Notes: generated from the letters alone by a model not told the origin. Shown: positions 40,626-49,436, numbered from the stretch's first letter. The stretch is 64,000 bases of DNA from Natrinema salifodinae (GCF_900110455.1 NZ_FOIS01000004.1:1-64000), one strand, 5' to 3'. Translations and numbers: made by a program.

Positions 40626-41081
40626 TCACGCGAGCGATTTTCGCATCTCGACGTGGGGAATCCCCGCCTCCTCGAACTCCTCCCCTCGGCGTTCGTAGCC
40701 GAGGGAACGGTAGAATCCAGCGGCGCGGGTCTGCGCGTGGAGTTTGATGCTCTCGAATCCCTCGACGCCGGCCCGCTCCTCGAGAGCCAGCATCAGCGCG
40801 CGGCCCACGCCCCGCTCGCGATGCGACTTGCGGACGGCGACGCGTTCGGCCTTCCCGACCCCGTCCTCGTACTCGCGGAGCCTGGCCGCGCCGACCGGCT
40901 CGGCGCCGTCGTAGGCGACGAAGTGGACGGCCGTCGCATCGTGTTCGTCGTACTCCTCGTCCTCGTCGACGCCTTGCTCCTCGACGAAGACCGCCTGGCG
41001 GACTCCAAAGGCGTCGTCGCGCGCCGGATCGTCGTCGGCGACGCGGACGTCGATCTCAACTGCGTCTGCAGATTCCTCCAT
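40626..41081 (-). CDS. GNAT-family N-acetyltransferase
   Basis: 151 aa. The acetyl-CoA binding motif A is ERVAVRKSHRERGVGRALMLALEE (R/Q-x-x-G-x-G/A). It is preceded by FVEEQGVDEDEEYDEHD and HFVAYDGAEPVGAARLR, and followed by KLHAQTRAAGFYRSLGYERRGEEFEEAGIPHVEMRK, close to the ElaA-type GNAT subgroup. The acceptor is unknown. It stands alone on the minus strand, 189 nt downstream of icd's stop. Confidence 0.92.
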   Translation of the reverse strand: MEESADAVEIDVRVADDDPARDDAFGVRQAVFVEEQGVDEDEEYDEHDATAVHFVAYDGAEPVGAARLREYEDGVGKAERVAVRKSHRERGVGRALMLALEERAGVEGFESIKLHAQTRAAGFYRSLGYERRGEEFEEAGIPHVEMRKSLA

Positions 41082-41270
41082 CGGGAGTGCGTAGGAAGAG
41101 CGGTACTGAGAGCGTTACGACACGGACCGGACGGACGCGGACTTCGAATCGGTGCGACGACGGCGCCGCGCGAACGGCGAAGAAAATCAAGAGTGAGACG
41201 GATCCGAGACGTCGTTTTACGAGAGGTTCACGATAGTTGCGCGGTTTTTACCGCGCGAGTGCGAGAACTC

Positions 41271-42533
41271 TTAGGAGAGGTTCTCGATGTTGTCGACGAC
41301 TTCCTCGGCGTACTCGCTGGTGGCGAGCTTCTCGGCGTCGTCGAGCTGGCGCTCGAGGTCGTAGGTGACCTTGCCCGAGGAGATGGTCTCCTCGACGGCG
41401 TCGCGGACCAGGTCGGCGGCGTCGTCCCAGCCGAGGTACTCGAGCATGATGCGGCCCGAGAGGATCATGGCAGTCGGGTTGACCTTGTCCTGGCCCTCGT
41501 ACTTGGGCGCGGAGCCGTGGACGGGCTCGGCGAGCAGGCGGCCGTCGCCGAAGTTGGCGCCAGGCGCGATGCCGAGGCCGCCGATCTGGGCGCCGGCGGC
41601 GTCGGAGAGGTAGTCCCCGTTTAGGTTCATCGTCGCGATGATGTCGTAGTTCTCGGTGCGGGTCAGGAGCTGCTGGAGCATGTTGTCCGCGATGCGGTCG
41701 TTGACGACGACCGCGTCGTCGGGCGCCTCGCCGTCGCGCTCCTCCCAGAGGGTGTCCTCGGTGATGACCTCGTCGCCGTACTCCTCTTCGGCGACCTCGT
41801 AGCCCCAGTCGCGGAACTGGCCCTCGGTGAACTTCATGATGTTACCCTTGTGGACCAGCGTAACCGAGTCGCGGTCGTGCTCTAAGGCGTAATCGATGGC
41901 GCGGCGGACCAGGCGCTTCGTGCCGAACTCCGTGATCGGCTTGACGCCGATACCGACGGGGCCGTCGTGGATGACGTCGTCGGCGCCCATCTCCTCCTCG
42001 ACGAACTCCTTGACCTGCTCGACTTCGTCGGAGCCCTGCTCCCACTCGATGCCGGCGTAGACGTCCTCCGTGTTCTCACGGAAGGTGACCATGTCCATCT
42101 TCTCCGGCTCGGAGACGGGCGACGGAACGCCGTCGAGGTGGTAGGTCGGCCGGACGTTCGCGTAGAGGTCGAGCAGCTTGCGCAGGCCGACGTTCAGCGA
42201 GCGGAAGCCGGCGCCGACGGGCGTCGTCAGCGGGCCCTTGATCGCGACGCGGTGTTCCTTGATGGCCTCGACGGTCTCGTCGGGCAGGTTCTCGTCGTAC
42301 TTCTCGCGAGCGGACTCGCCAGCGTAGACGCGCATCCAGTTGATCTCGCGACCGGTCGCCTCCGCGGCGGCGTCGAGGACCTTCTGCGCAGCCGGGCCGA
42401 CGTCGCTTCCGACGCCGTCACCGTAGATGATCGGGATGATCGGGTTGTCGGGCACCTCGAGCTCGTCGTCGGCACCCTCTTTCAGCGTGATCTTCTCCCC
42501 CTCGTCGGGAACCTCGATCTTGTCGTAGCTCAT
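41271..42533 (-). CDS. icd: Isocitrate dehydrogenase (NADP-type)
   Basis: 420 aa TCA-cycle enzyme: isocitrate to 2-oxoglutarate plus CO2. Substrate-binding residues lie in VGAGFRSLNVGLRKLLDLYANVRP (the Ser/Asn/Arg/Arg cluster). Also visible are YGDGVGSDVGPAA, DMVTFRENTEDVYAGIEW, VHKGNIMKFTEGQFRDW with the catalytic Lys, and the metal-binding NLNGDYLSDAAGAQIGGLGIAPGANFGD. Length and sequence match the NADP-dependent bacterial/haloarchaeal form. CCTTTTACCC on the minus strand about 30 nt upstream is its TATA element. Confidence 0.97.
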   Translation of the reverse strand: MSYDKIEVPDEGEKITLKEGADDELEVPDNPIIPIIYGDGVGSDVGPAAQKVLDAAAEATGREINWMRVYAGESAREKYDENLPDETVEAIKEHRVAIKGPLTTPVGAGFRSLNVGLRKLLDLYANVRPTYHLDGVPSPVSEPEKMDMVTFRENTEDVYAGIEWEQGSDEVEQVKEFVEEEMGADDVIHDGPVGIGVKPITEFGTKRLVRRAIDYALEHDRDSVTLVHKGNIMKFTEGQFRDWGYEVAEEEYGDEVITEDTLWEERDGEAPDDAVVVNDRIADNMLQQLLTRTENYDIIATMNLNGDYLSDAAGAQIGGLGIAPGANFGDGRLLAEPVHGSAPKYEGQDKVNPTAMILSGRIMLEYLGWDDAADLVRDAVEETISSGKVTYDLERQLDDAEKLATSEYAEEVVDNIENLS

Positions 42534-42673
42534 CTCGTCTAGACGGTGCTGCGACCGGGGGTAAAAGGTCTACCATTTCCGTTTCGGACCGGCAAAAGTT
42601 GAACGATACCTGACCGCGCCGCCACCGCTGATACCGGGAGCTAACGGCTGGAACGCGGGTATGCGGGCGAAGA

Positions 42674-42712
42674 CGTCGTTCGTCACCCTATATAAACATT
42701 CGTTGAACGACG
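42674..42712. promoter_or_regulatory. Orphan TATA box inside an inverted repeat
   Basis: CGTCGTTC (42674-42681) and GAACGACG (42705-42712) are a perfect 8-bp inverted repeat around TATATAAA (42690-42697). Both flanking genes, icd and the asparaginase-like gene, have closer promoters of their own, so this promoter has no obvious target. It could drive an untranslated RNA or act as a distal regulated promoter. Confidence 0.35.
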
Positions 42713-42816
42713 GGGGGATTCGCGGGAGATTCCTCATTTCTCGCCGCGGAATCAGCGTCGTTCCGGCGCGGCGAATCCGCGAAACCTGTTAGGTCGGCGT
42801 CCCGACAGGGACTCGT

Positions 42817-43809
42817 ATGCAGGTGCTCGTTCACGGCGGTGCCGGCAGCGACCCCGACGATCCGACGACCAGGCGCGACCGACTCGAGACGGCGGCCGAC
42901 GCGGGCGCGGAGGAATCGTACCCGGTCGACGCGGTGGAGACGGCGGTCCGCGTCCTCGAATCGGACCCGCTGTTCAACGCCGGCGTCGGCAGTGCGGTCC
43001 AGAGCAACGGCGAAATCCGGTCCGACGCGGGGCTCATGACCAGCGACCGGGCGGTCGGCGCCGCCTGTTCGATGCCGGGTGTCGAACACGCGGTCAGCGT
43101 GGCCAGGCTCGTCATGACGGAGACGCCCCACGGCTTCGTCTCGGGGGACCACGCGGTCGAGTTGGCCGAGGCTTACGGGATCGAGACCGAGGTCGACCTC
43201 TGGACGGACCGGACGCGCGAGAAATGGGCCGATCTCGACGTCCCGACCGGCGACCGCGCGGACGAACTCGCGTGGGTTCGCGATCGGTTCGGGCGCACGG
43301 ATCCCGGCGGCCGCGAGGGGGACGCGGAGAATGGAGACGACGCGGAGCGAGCCGACGAGGTGGACGCGCGGAGCGAAGCGATCGACGACCCCGGGCGCGA
43401 CCACGACACCGTCGGCGCGGTCGCGTTCGACGGCGATCGCCTGGCGGCGGCGACATCGACCGGCGGTCGCTGGCTCGCGCTCGCCGGCCGGGTCGGCGAC
43501 GTGCCGCAGGTCGGAGCCGGCTTCTACTGCTCGCCCGCCGCCGCGGTCAGCGCCACGGGCGCCGGCGAGGACATCGCGCGCACGACGCTGGCGCGGCGGG
43601 CCGCCCGGCACGTCGAGCGGGGACGCGACGCCGAAACGGCGGCGACGCTCGCGATCGAGGAATTCGCGGAACTCACCGGGTCGACCGCCGGCGTGATCGT
43701 TCTCGACGCGCGCGGAACCCTCGGCTCGGCGTACAACAGCGCCGCCATGCAGACCGCGCGGAGCGAAAAGCCGTCGTCGCGACCGCCGTCCGAGACCCGA
43801 GACCGGTGA
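42817..43809 (+). CDS. Isoaspartyl peptidase/L-asparaginase (Ntn hydrolase)
   Basis: 330 aa precursor of the type 2 asparaginase family, which self-cleaves to expose a Thr nucleophile. MQVLVHGGAGSDP opens the alpha chain, DPLFNAGVGSAVQSNGEIRSDAGLM is the conserved substrate loop, and HDTVGAVAFDGDRLAAATSTGG contains the cleavage site with predicted nucleophile T198. GDVPQVGAGFYCSP and SATGAGEDIAR complete the active site. A long acidic linker (about 160-193) precedes the cleavage site. The leaderless start at 42817 has a CTGTTAGG box 27 nt before it. Hydrolyses asparagine and/or isoaspartyl dipeptides. Confidence 0.93.
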   Translation: MQVLVHGGAGSDPDDPTTRRDRLETAADAGAEESYPVDAVETAVRVLESDPLFNAGVGSAVQSNGEIRSDAGLMTSDRAVGAACSMPGVEHAVSVARLVMTETPHGFVSGDHAVELAEAYGIETEVDLWTDRTREKWADLDVPTGDRADELAWVRDRFGRTDPGGREGDAENGDDAERADEVDARSEAIDDPGRDHDTVGAVAFDGDRLAAATSTGGRWLALAGRVGDVPQVGAGFYCSPAAAVSATGAGEDIARTTLARRAARHVERGRDAETAATLAIEEFAELTGSTAGVIVLDARGTLGSAYNSAAMQTARSEKPSSRPPSETRDR

Positions 43810-44133
43810 TCCACCCGCCGGGTACGCGCCCGTATCGTCGGTCTCGACGGTCGACGAACGGCGGTCGCGGCTCCCGAACGGCCGTCAGCGTGCCAGTGAC
43901 TGGCCGCCCGGTCGGCTGGCGTCTCTCACGCCAGGCGGGACGACGCGGCCGCCGGGTATAACGCGTGGCGACCGTTTCACGCGATCGAGCGTCCGGCTGC
44001 GCCGTTTCGTGCGTAAACGGTCGATTCCGATGGTCGTTCGTTCATCGTGGTGATCACGGCGTGGATCTTTCCCAGCCCGTTTCGACGATCGTCGTCAGGT
44101 ACATTTATTATCGACGTATTCGTGGGGTCGACC
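43810..44133. other. Intergenic stretch without a recognised gene
   Basis: About 320 nt between the asparaginase-like gene and the small zinc-ribbon gene. It holds a TATA-like GGGTATAACG near 43952-43961, and the ACATTTATTATC promoter of the zinc-ribbon gene near 44101-44112. A GTG ORF at 43965 runs into the zinc-ribbon gene in another frame with poor composition and is not accepted. No RNA structure was recognised. Confidence 0.6.
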
Positions 44134-44256
44134 ATGCTACGAGCGCCGCAGTACGCCGCGCGCCGCTGCCCGCGGTGTGACGTGACGCTGTCGAACGTTC
44201 AGGGCGTCGCCGCCTGTCCGGAGTGCGACTGGGTCGACGAGGACGCCGAGCGCTGA
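44134..44256 (+). CDS. Small zinc-ribbon protein, 40 aa
   Basis: [20 protein letters not shown] then [20 protein letters not shown]: two CPxC knuckles 16 residues apart form a zinc ribbon. Such mini zinc-finger proteins are common in haloarchaea and some affect stress or swarming, but this one is uncharacterised. TTTATTATC (44104-44112) lies about 26 nt before the ATG, supporting a leaderless start here and rejecting the longer frame to 44047. It precedes map by 75 nt. Confidence 0.78.
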   Translation: MLRAPQYAARRCPRCDVTLSNVQGVAACPECDWVDEDAER

Positions 44257-44331
44257 CCGCACAGCGGCGCGCACGGACATCGACGGTCGGGAGACGGAAC
44301 CTCTTTTTGTCGACCGGTACAACCCCGGTGC

Positions 44332-45228
44332 ATGGCCGAATCCGAGGTGGACCTCGAGTCCGAAAAGTACGAGAAACACCGCGAGGCGGGCGAAATCCTC
44401 GCGCAAGTGCGCGACGAAGCGGCCGAGCGCGTCGAGGTCGGCGTGAGCCACCTCGAGGTCGCCGAGTGGGCCGAAGACCGCATCCGCGAACTCGGCGGCG
44501 AACCCGCCTTCCCCGTCAACATCTCCGTCGACGAGGAGGCGGCCCACGCGACGCCGTCGATCGACGACGACACCTCCTTCGGCGAGGAGATGATCAACCT
44601 GGACATCGGCGTCCACATCGACGGCTGGCTGGCCGACACCGCGATCACCGTCGACCTCTCCGGGAATCCCGAACTCGCCGAGGCCCCCGAGCAGGCCCTC
44701 GAAGCCGCGCTCGACATCGTCGAACCGGGCGTCGACACCGGCGATATCGGCGCCGAGATCGAAGACGTCATCGACGGCTACGGCTACAACCCCGTCGTCA
44801 ACCTCACCGGACACGGCCTGGACCACTGGGAGCAACACACCAGCCCGAACATCCCGAACCGGGCCGTCTCGCAGGGGACGACGCTGGAGGTCGGCGACGT
44901 CGTCGCGATCGAGCCGTTCGCGACCGACGGCGGCGGCAAGGTTACGGAAGGGGCCAGCGAGGAGATCTTCTCGCTCGAGCGCGAGGGTAACGTCCGCAAT
45001 CGCCAGGCGCGCGAGGCCTTAGACCAGATCACCGAGGAGTTCCGGACGCTTCCCTTCGCGACGCGGTGGCTCGAGACGGATCGCCCGGAGATGGCGCTGC
45101 GTCGGCTCAAGCGCAACAACATCGTCCACGGCTATCCGGTGCTCAAGGAGGACGACGGCTACCTCGTCAGCCAGAAGGAGCACACGATCATCGTCACCGA
45201 GGACGGCTGCGAGGTCACGACGAAGTAA
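44332..45228 (+). CDS. map: Methionine aminopeptidase, type II
   Basis: 298 aa; removes N-terminal Met from nascent proteins using two metal ions. INLDIGVHIDGWLADTAITVDLSG carries the two metal-binding Asp residues. GHGLDHWEQHTSPNIPN carries the active-site His pair region, EPFATDGGGKV the first metal-binding Glu, and QKEHTIIVTEDGCEV the last Glu. The insertion of about 60 residues with the helical subdomain (EGASEEIFSLER...RNRQAREALDQI) marks type II. A leading acidic MAESEVDLESEKYEKH is usual in haloarchaea. Confidence 0.96.
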   Translation: MAESEVDLESEKYEKHREAGEILAQVRDEAAERVEVGVSHLEVAEWAEDRIRELGGEPAFPVNISVDEEAAHATPSIDDDTSFGEEMINLDIGVHIDGWLADTAITVDLSGNPELAEAPEQALEAALDIVEPGVDTGDIGAEIEDVIDGYGYNPVVNLTGHGLDHWEQHTSPNIPNRAVSQGTTLEVGDVVAIEPFATDGGGKVTEGASEEIFSLEREGNVRNRQAREALDQITEEFRTLPFATRWLETDRPEMALRRLKRNNIVHGYPVLKEDDGYLVSQKEHTIIVTEDGCEVTTK

Positions 45229-45370
45229 GACGGAACGTCGTCGCAATCGCCGACCGGTCGTAGTACCGGTCGGACGAACCGGGAGAGCAATGAAAGAGTC
45301 GGGACGGCGGGAGACCGGGCAACGGGCGTCGATTTTTCGATTCCGTTACTGCGGGCGGTCGGAGCCGCGG

Positions 45371-45571
45371 TCAGGCGTTGTTCATCCGCTGGCTCGACCG
45401 ATTCCCACACCGCTGGCACTCGGCCACGCGGTAGGGCTCGCGGGAGAACTGCGCGTTCTCCTGTTTGAGACTCTCGGTCCGAATCTGGACCGAAACCTCG
45501 TGGAGCGTCTCCAGGTCGCATTCTTCGCAGTGCTCGGTCATCCCGTTGAAGGAGTCGTCGGTCGTTGCCAT
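45371..45571 (-). CDS. Small zinc-binding protein, 66 aa
   Basis: MATTDDSFNGMTEHCEECDL then ETLHEVSVQIRTES and AECQRCGNRSSQRMNN. CxxC pairs at about 15-18 and 53-56 form a zinc ribbon separated by a beta/helix stretch. It matches a conserved haloarchaeal group (DUF7835-like, from memory). A nucleic-acid or protein-interaction role is possible. A TATA-like AAGATAGGG lies about 27 nt upstream on the minus strand. Confidence 0.8.
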   Translation of the reverse strand: MATTDDSFNGMTEHCEECDLETLHEVSVQIRTESLKQENAQFSREPYRVAECQRCGNRSSQRMNNA

Positions 45572-45673
45572 TACCGGATTACTTGCAGTAGCCCTATCTT
45601 AAACCCACGCTTCATTTTGAGCCGTGAGTCGTGAAAATCGCAAGACGGCTTTACCATCTTCATAAAACCCTCT

Positions 45674-45706
45674 GAGAGCGTTCTATATCGTTTATTGAAC
45701 GTTCTC
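45674..45706. other. AT-rich inverted repeat
   Basis: GAGAGCGTTC (45674-45683) and GAACGTTCTC (45697-45706) pair with one mismatch around TATATCGTTTATT. It lies in a 250-nt AT-rich gap between the 66-aa zinc protein and the HIT gene. It could be an operator over a TATA box or a hairpin terminator; no gene lies within it. Confidence 0.4.
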
Positions 45707-45823
45707 TAGTCATTTCATTTGAATGGTGTCTTCTCGTAACACACTTTTGCCGGAGAATATAACCGAAAACACCACCAGCGGTCGGACTGAAACGCTTTAG
45801 GCGCGTCTCGAATGGTATCCGGT

Positions 45824-46369
45824 ATGGACCAGGTGTTCGCACCGTGGCGAATCGAGTGGATCCGACGCGACGAGGGAAATCCGGACATCGAGGACTGCGT
45901 CTTCTGTGAACTCCCCGCGTTCGACGACGACAGAGAGCACCTGATCGTCGCGCGCAGCGAGCACGCGTTCGTCATGTTGAACAACTACCCGTACAACCCG
46001 GGCCACGCGATGGTGATTCCGCACGTCCACACCGGCGACTACACCGATCTCGACGACGCGGTCCTACTCGATCACGCCCGACTGAAACAGCGTGCGTTCG
46101 ACGCCCTCGAGGTCGCGCTCGAACCGGACGGCTTCAACGCCGGGTTGAACCTCGGCGACGGCGCCGGCGGCTCGATCGACGACCACCTTCATACTCACGT
46201 CGTCCCGCGGTGGCAAGGCGACACCAACTTCATGCCCGTCCTCAGCGACACCTCGGTGATCGTCGAGGCGCTCGAGGAGACCTACGATCGCGTCCGCGAC
46301 GCGTTCGCCGCTCAGGAAGGCGCAACCGTTCCCGACGAAGAGAGTGCAGTCGTCTTCGCGTTCGACTAG
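45824..46369 (+). CDS. HIT-family hydrolase/phosphorylase
   Basis: 181 aa. The histidine triad is in GGSIDDHLHTHVVPRWQGDTNF (HxHxH). MDQVFAPWRIEWI and CVFCELP with a zinc-like Cys pair are typical of the Ap4A-phosphorylase-like branch of HIT proteins. VMLNNYPYNPGHAMVIPHVHTG is the conserved upstream block. Acts on nucleoside mono- or oligophosphates; exact substrate unknown. The GCTTTAGG box at 45794-45801 supports a leaderless start at 45824. Confidence 0.92.
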   Translation: MDQVFAPWRIEWIRRDEGNPDIEDCVFCELPAFDDDREHLIVARSEHAFVMLNNYPYNPGHAMVIPHVHTGDYTDLDDAVLLDHARLKQRAFDALEVALEPDGFNAGLNLGDGAGGSIDDHLHTHVVPRWQGDTNFMPVLSDTSVIVEALEETYDRVRDAFAAQEGATVPDEESAVVFAFD

Positions 46370-46477
46370 TGCGACCCGCGGTCGCGAACCCCGACACGGG
46401 GATGCGGCCGCGATTGCCGAGACGGTCGCGGACCGACGGCGATCGCCTGGCGAGTAACGGACGCTCGATCCGACGGC

Positions 46478-46714
46478 TCAGGCGTACGTCGTCTCGAGGT
46501 ACTCGAGGATGCGGTCGGATTCGGCCATCGTCACGCCGTACTCCTCGTCGACGACGACGGGGACCTGCCGTTGCCCGGAGACGCGCTTGACCTCGTCGCG
46601 CTCCGAGTGGAGACCCTCGACCCAGGCGCTCTCGTAGTCGACGTCCAATTCATCGAGGCGATCCGCGACGCGCTCGCAGTACGGACAGCCGTCTAGTTGG
46701 TACAGCGTGAGCAT
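46478..46714 (-). CDS. Glutaredoxin/GST N-terminal domain protein
   Basis: 78 aa thioredoxin fold: MLTLYQLDGCPYCERVADRL has the redox-active CPYC (C10, C13), RQVPVVVDEE the cis-Pro loop, and TMAESDRILEYLETTY the closing helix. Haloarchaea use gamma-glutamylcysteine rather than glutathione, so the partner thiol is probably that. It is a single gene, 98 nt downstream of the methylthiotransferase stop on the same strand. Confidence 0.92.
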   Translation of the reverse strand: MLTLYQLDGCPYCERVADRLDELDVDYESAWVEGLHSERDEVKRVSGQRQVPVVVDEEYGVTMAESDRILEYLETTYA

Positions 46715-46811
46715 AGCTCACGATACGGAGCGGGACGCCAAAAGGGTACGTCCCACGTCGAGCGGCCGATCGGCGCGCTCGATCGCGGATGCCGACCGCG
46801 TCGACGGAGCG

Positions 46812-48065
46812 TCAGACCGGCTCGCCGAACGCGTACATCGTCTCGTGGGCCGTGATCTCGAGGTCGACGAAGTCGCCCGGTTCGAGCCCGTGTTCGCTGG
46901 CGTTTTGAACGATGATCTGCCGGTAGGCCGAGTCGCGACACTTGACGGAGTCGCCGGTGCCCTCCTCGACGACCAGAACGTCCTCGCGGCGCTGTCCGAC
47001 CATATCCGCGTAGGCGTCGGCGACGAGGTCGCGCTTGAGTTCGCTCATCTCCTTCGAGCGTTCCTTCTTGATCGTGCCGCCCAGACCCTTCATCTCGGCG
47101 GCGTCGGTGCCCGGCCGCTTGGAGAAGCGGGTGACGTTGATCTTCTCCGGACGGGTCTCGCGCATGAGCGCCAGCGACTGCTCGTGGTCGTGCTCGGTCT
47201 CGGTGGGGAAGCCGACGATGAAGTCCGTCGAGAGCGTCCAGTAGTCCAGATAGTCGTCGAAGGTCTCGACGACCTCGACGTACTCCTCGACCTGGTGCTG
47301 GCGGCGCATGTCGCCGAGCACGTCGTCGCTCCCCGACTGGACGGGCGCGTGCAGGAAGTCGTAGAGTTCGTCGTACTCGGCGAAGACCGCGGCGAGCTCC
47401 TCGCGGATACCGTGGACGCCCTTGGGGTTCGCCATCCCCACGCGGACGCGGAAGTCGCCCTCGATCTCGCAGATCCGCTCGAGCAGCCGGTGGAGCTTCC
47501 GTTCGCCCTCGTCCCAGCCGTAGACGCCGGTGTCCTGACCCGTGATGCGGATCTCCTTCGCGCCGGCGTGGAGCAGCGCGCGGGCCTTCTCGACGTTCTC
47601 CTCGATCGGCGGGGAGTCGATCTTGCCGGTCGCCTTCTTGGTGATACAGTACGAACAGTCGGACATACAGCCCCGCGCGATCGGGAGGATGCCGACGACG
47701 CCGTCGAGGATGGGTTCCGCGTCGGGGGTCGTCGTCGGACACTCGCCGTTGGTGACGGCCTCGGGGACCTCGTCCCAGTGGAGCACCTGGCCGTCGATCT
47801 CGGCCTCGCGGAACTCCTCGCCCTGGGCCAGAGCCATGCAGCCGGTGATAAAGAGGTCGGCCGTCTCGTCGGACAGTTCCTCGGCCCGGCGGAGCATGTT
47901 GCGCTCGGTCTTCTCGACGACGGTGCAGGTGTTCAGGATGGCCACGTCGGCCGTCTCAGGGCCGTCGACTCGGTAATGGCCCGCGTCGCGGAGCCGCCGC
48001 TCGATCTCGCGACTCTCCCCGCGATTGGACGTGCAACCGTACGTTTCGATGTGATATCGGGCCAT
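46812..48065 (-). CDS. tRNA (N6-threonylcarbamoyladenosine-37) methylthiotransferase
   Basis: 417 aa radical-SAM enzyme of the e-MtaB type, which converts t6A37 to ms2t6A in tRNAs. The N-terminal UPF0004 domain has YGCTSNRGES, NTCTVVEKTERNM and ITGCMA (three Cys of the auxiliary cluster). The radical-SAM motif CMSDCSYC follows (CxxxCxxC), then GITGQD-like ITGQDTGVYGWDEG, and a C-terminal TRAM domain (VVEEGTGDSVKCRDSAYRQIIV). The start at 48065 (MARYHIETYGC) is chosen; the 19-residue extension is not family-like. Confidence 0.95.
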   Translation of the reverse strand: MARYHIETYGCTSNRGESREIERRLRDAGHYRVDGPETADVAILNTCTVVEKTERNMLRRAEELSDETADLFITGCMALAQGEEFREAEIDGQVLHWDEVPEAVTNGECPTTTPDAEPILDGVVGILPIARGCMSDCSYCITKKATGKIDSPPIEENVEKARALLHAGAKEIRITGQDTGVYGWDEGERKLHRLLERICEIEGDFRVRVGMANPKGVHGIREELAAVFAEYDELYDFLHAPVQSGSDDVLGDMRRQHQVEEYVEVVETFDDYLDYWTLSTDFIVGFPTETEHDHEQSLALMRETRPEKINVTRFSKRPGTDAAEMKGLGGTIKKERSKEMSELKRDLVADAYADMVGQRREDVLVVEEGTGDSVKCRDSAYRQIIVQNASEHGLEPGDFVDLEITAHETMYAFGEPV

Positions 48066-48289
48066 TCGTCGTTGCACCACTGTCGGGCGCGGGAGGCCAA
48101 AAGCCCGACGGATCCGGACCACGGGTGCGGCGTTCCGTCACGGTCGGCGGTCGCAACCGGCGGCGACGTCGGGACGGTTTCGAGCTGAGCTGGCGTGTCG
48201 CCAGGCGATCCGCGTCCCCCGGCGCTCGCGAATCGCGACCGACGAACTGCGAGCGCGAAGTGGATATCGAGTGGAATTTTCTACGAAAA

Positions 48290-48311
48290 TTTTTGACCCC
48301 GGGGTCGAAAA
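48290..48311. promoter_or_regulatory. Palindrome at promoter of the M48-DUF58 operon
   Basis: A 12-bp perfect palindrome (GACCCCGGGGTC) is extended by T-run/A-run arms to 22 bp with one mismatch. It overlaps AAAATTTTT, which is the likely TATA region for the gene starting at 48330. The position is right for a repressor or activator site controlling the five-gene operon, or for a strong cruciform. Confidence 0.45.
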
Positions 48312-48329
48312 CGAGTGGTAACGCCCTCC

Positions 48330-49436
48330 ATGAGCTTCCGCCGCCGCATCTGCGCCGTCCTCGGCGTGTTCGTCGCCGTCAACGCCGCGTTCGTCCTCGC
48401 CCTGCTGTGGGCCTACGGGGTCTTGCTGCCCGGCATCGTCGGCGGCACGATCGTCTACTTCCAACACGGGACCGTCGGGATCGACTTCCTCCGACTGCCG
48501 GTGTCGTGGCCGACGGCCCTCCTGCTGGTCGCCGCCTTCCTCGCGGCCCAACTCTACTACGGGTACAGACGCGTCCTCGCGGGGACCCGCGGCGCCGACG
48601 GCGACGCGGAGCACGCCGTCGCCCGCACCGTCCGCCGCCTGGCGATGATCGCCGACGTCCCGGAACCCGCCGTCCGCGTCGTCGATGACACGGAGCCGAG
48701 CTGTTACACCGTCGGCCGGCTGACCGACGCGACGATCGTCGTCACGACCGGCCTGGTCGAGGCCCTCGACGCCGAGGAACTCGAGGCGGTGCTGGCCCAC
48801 GAGATCGCCCACGTCGCCAACCGCGACGTGACGCTGATGACGATCACGACGCTGTTCGTCGAGATCGCCGATCGCGCCTACCGCGGAGCGCGGCTCGCGC
48901 GCCGGGCCCTGGCCGACCCCGACGCGCTGTCACAAAGCGGCCGCGCGGCGCTGTATTGGTTCCTCCCGCTGGTCGCGCTGACGTACGTCTTCGTCGCGCC
49001 CATCCTGTGGGTGTTTCCGACGATCGCCGCCTGGGCGACCCGGACGCTCTCTCACGCCCGCGAGTTCGCCGCCGACGCCGCGGCCGCCCGGATCACCGGC
49101 AACCCGCTCGCGCTCGCGACCGCATTGCTGACGCTGGCCGAGACGACCCCTACGCCGGCGACGGACCTCCGGACGACCGGGATCCGCGCGCTGTGTATCA
49201 CCCCGATCGAGCCCGTCACGGGGGCCGAGACCGCGTCGCCGCCCCGAATTCGGCGACCGACCGACGGCGAAAAACGGCGCGAGCGCGTGACCGCCTGGCT
49301 CGAGGGCGCGACGCCCGCGGGACCGATCGGCGGCGGGGCGTCCGAGACCCACCCGCCGGTCGAGCGGCGGGTCCGCCGGCTCAGCGAGCTAGCGGCCGAC
49401 CTGGCGACGGCGGGAGCGACGGGGAGACAACCGTGA
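48330..49436 (+). CDS. M48-family membrane metallopeptidase (HtpX-like)
   Basis: 368 aa. Two N-terminal membrane spans (VLGVFVAVNAAFVLALLWAYG and WPTALLLVAAFLAAQLYYGY) precede the peptidase domain. LEAVLAHEIAHVANRDV contains HEIAH, and AREFAADAAAA the third zinc-ligand Glu. Two further spans lie between them (FLPLVALTYVFVAPILWVF). The C-terminal tail is cytoplasmic and Arg/Glu-rich. HtpX-like enzymes degrade damaged membrane proteins. First gene of an operon whose next gene starts at the overlapping GTGA (49433). The start at 48330 is preferred over 48315. Confidence 0.9.
   Translation: MSFRRRICAVLGVFVAVNAAFVLALLWAYGVLLPGIVGGTIVYFQHGTVGIDFLRLPVSWPTALLLVAAFLAAQLYYGYRRVLAGTRGADGDAEHAVARTVRRLAMIADVPEPAVRVVDDTEPSCYTVGRLTDATIVVTTGLVEALDAEELEAVLAHEIAHVANRDVTLMTITTLFVEIADRAYRGARLARRALADPDALSQSGRAALYWFLPLVALTYVFVAPILWVFPTIAAWATRTLSHAREFAADAAAARITGNPLALATALLTLAETTPTPATDLRTTGIRALCITPIEPVTGAETASPPRIRRPTDGEKRRERVTAWLEGATPAGPIGGGASETHPPVERRVRRLSELAADLATAGATGRQP

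Noticed and set aside
43965-44180. 71-aa GTG frame before the zinc-ribbon gene
   Set aside because: No recognisable motif, and it overlaps the zinc-ribbon gene out of frame. The zinc-ribbon gene has its own well-placed TATA box.
48956-49432. Upstream extension of the DUF4129 gene
   Set aside because: It is the off-frame shadow of the M48 gene. The signal peptide begins right after the GTG at 49433.
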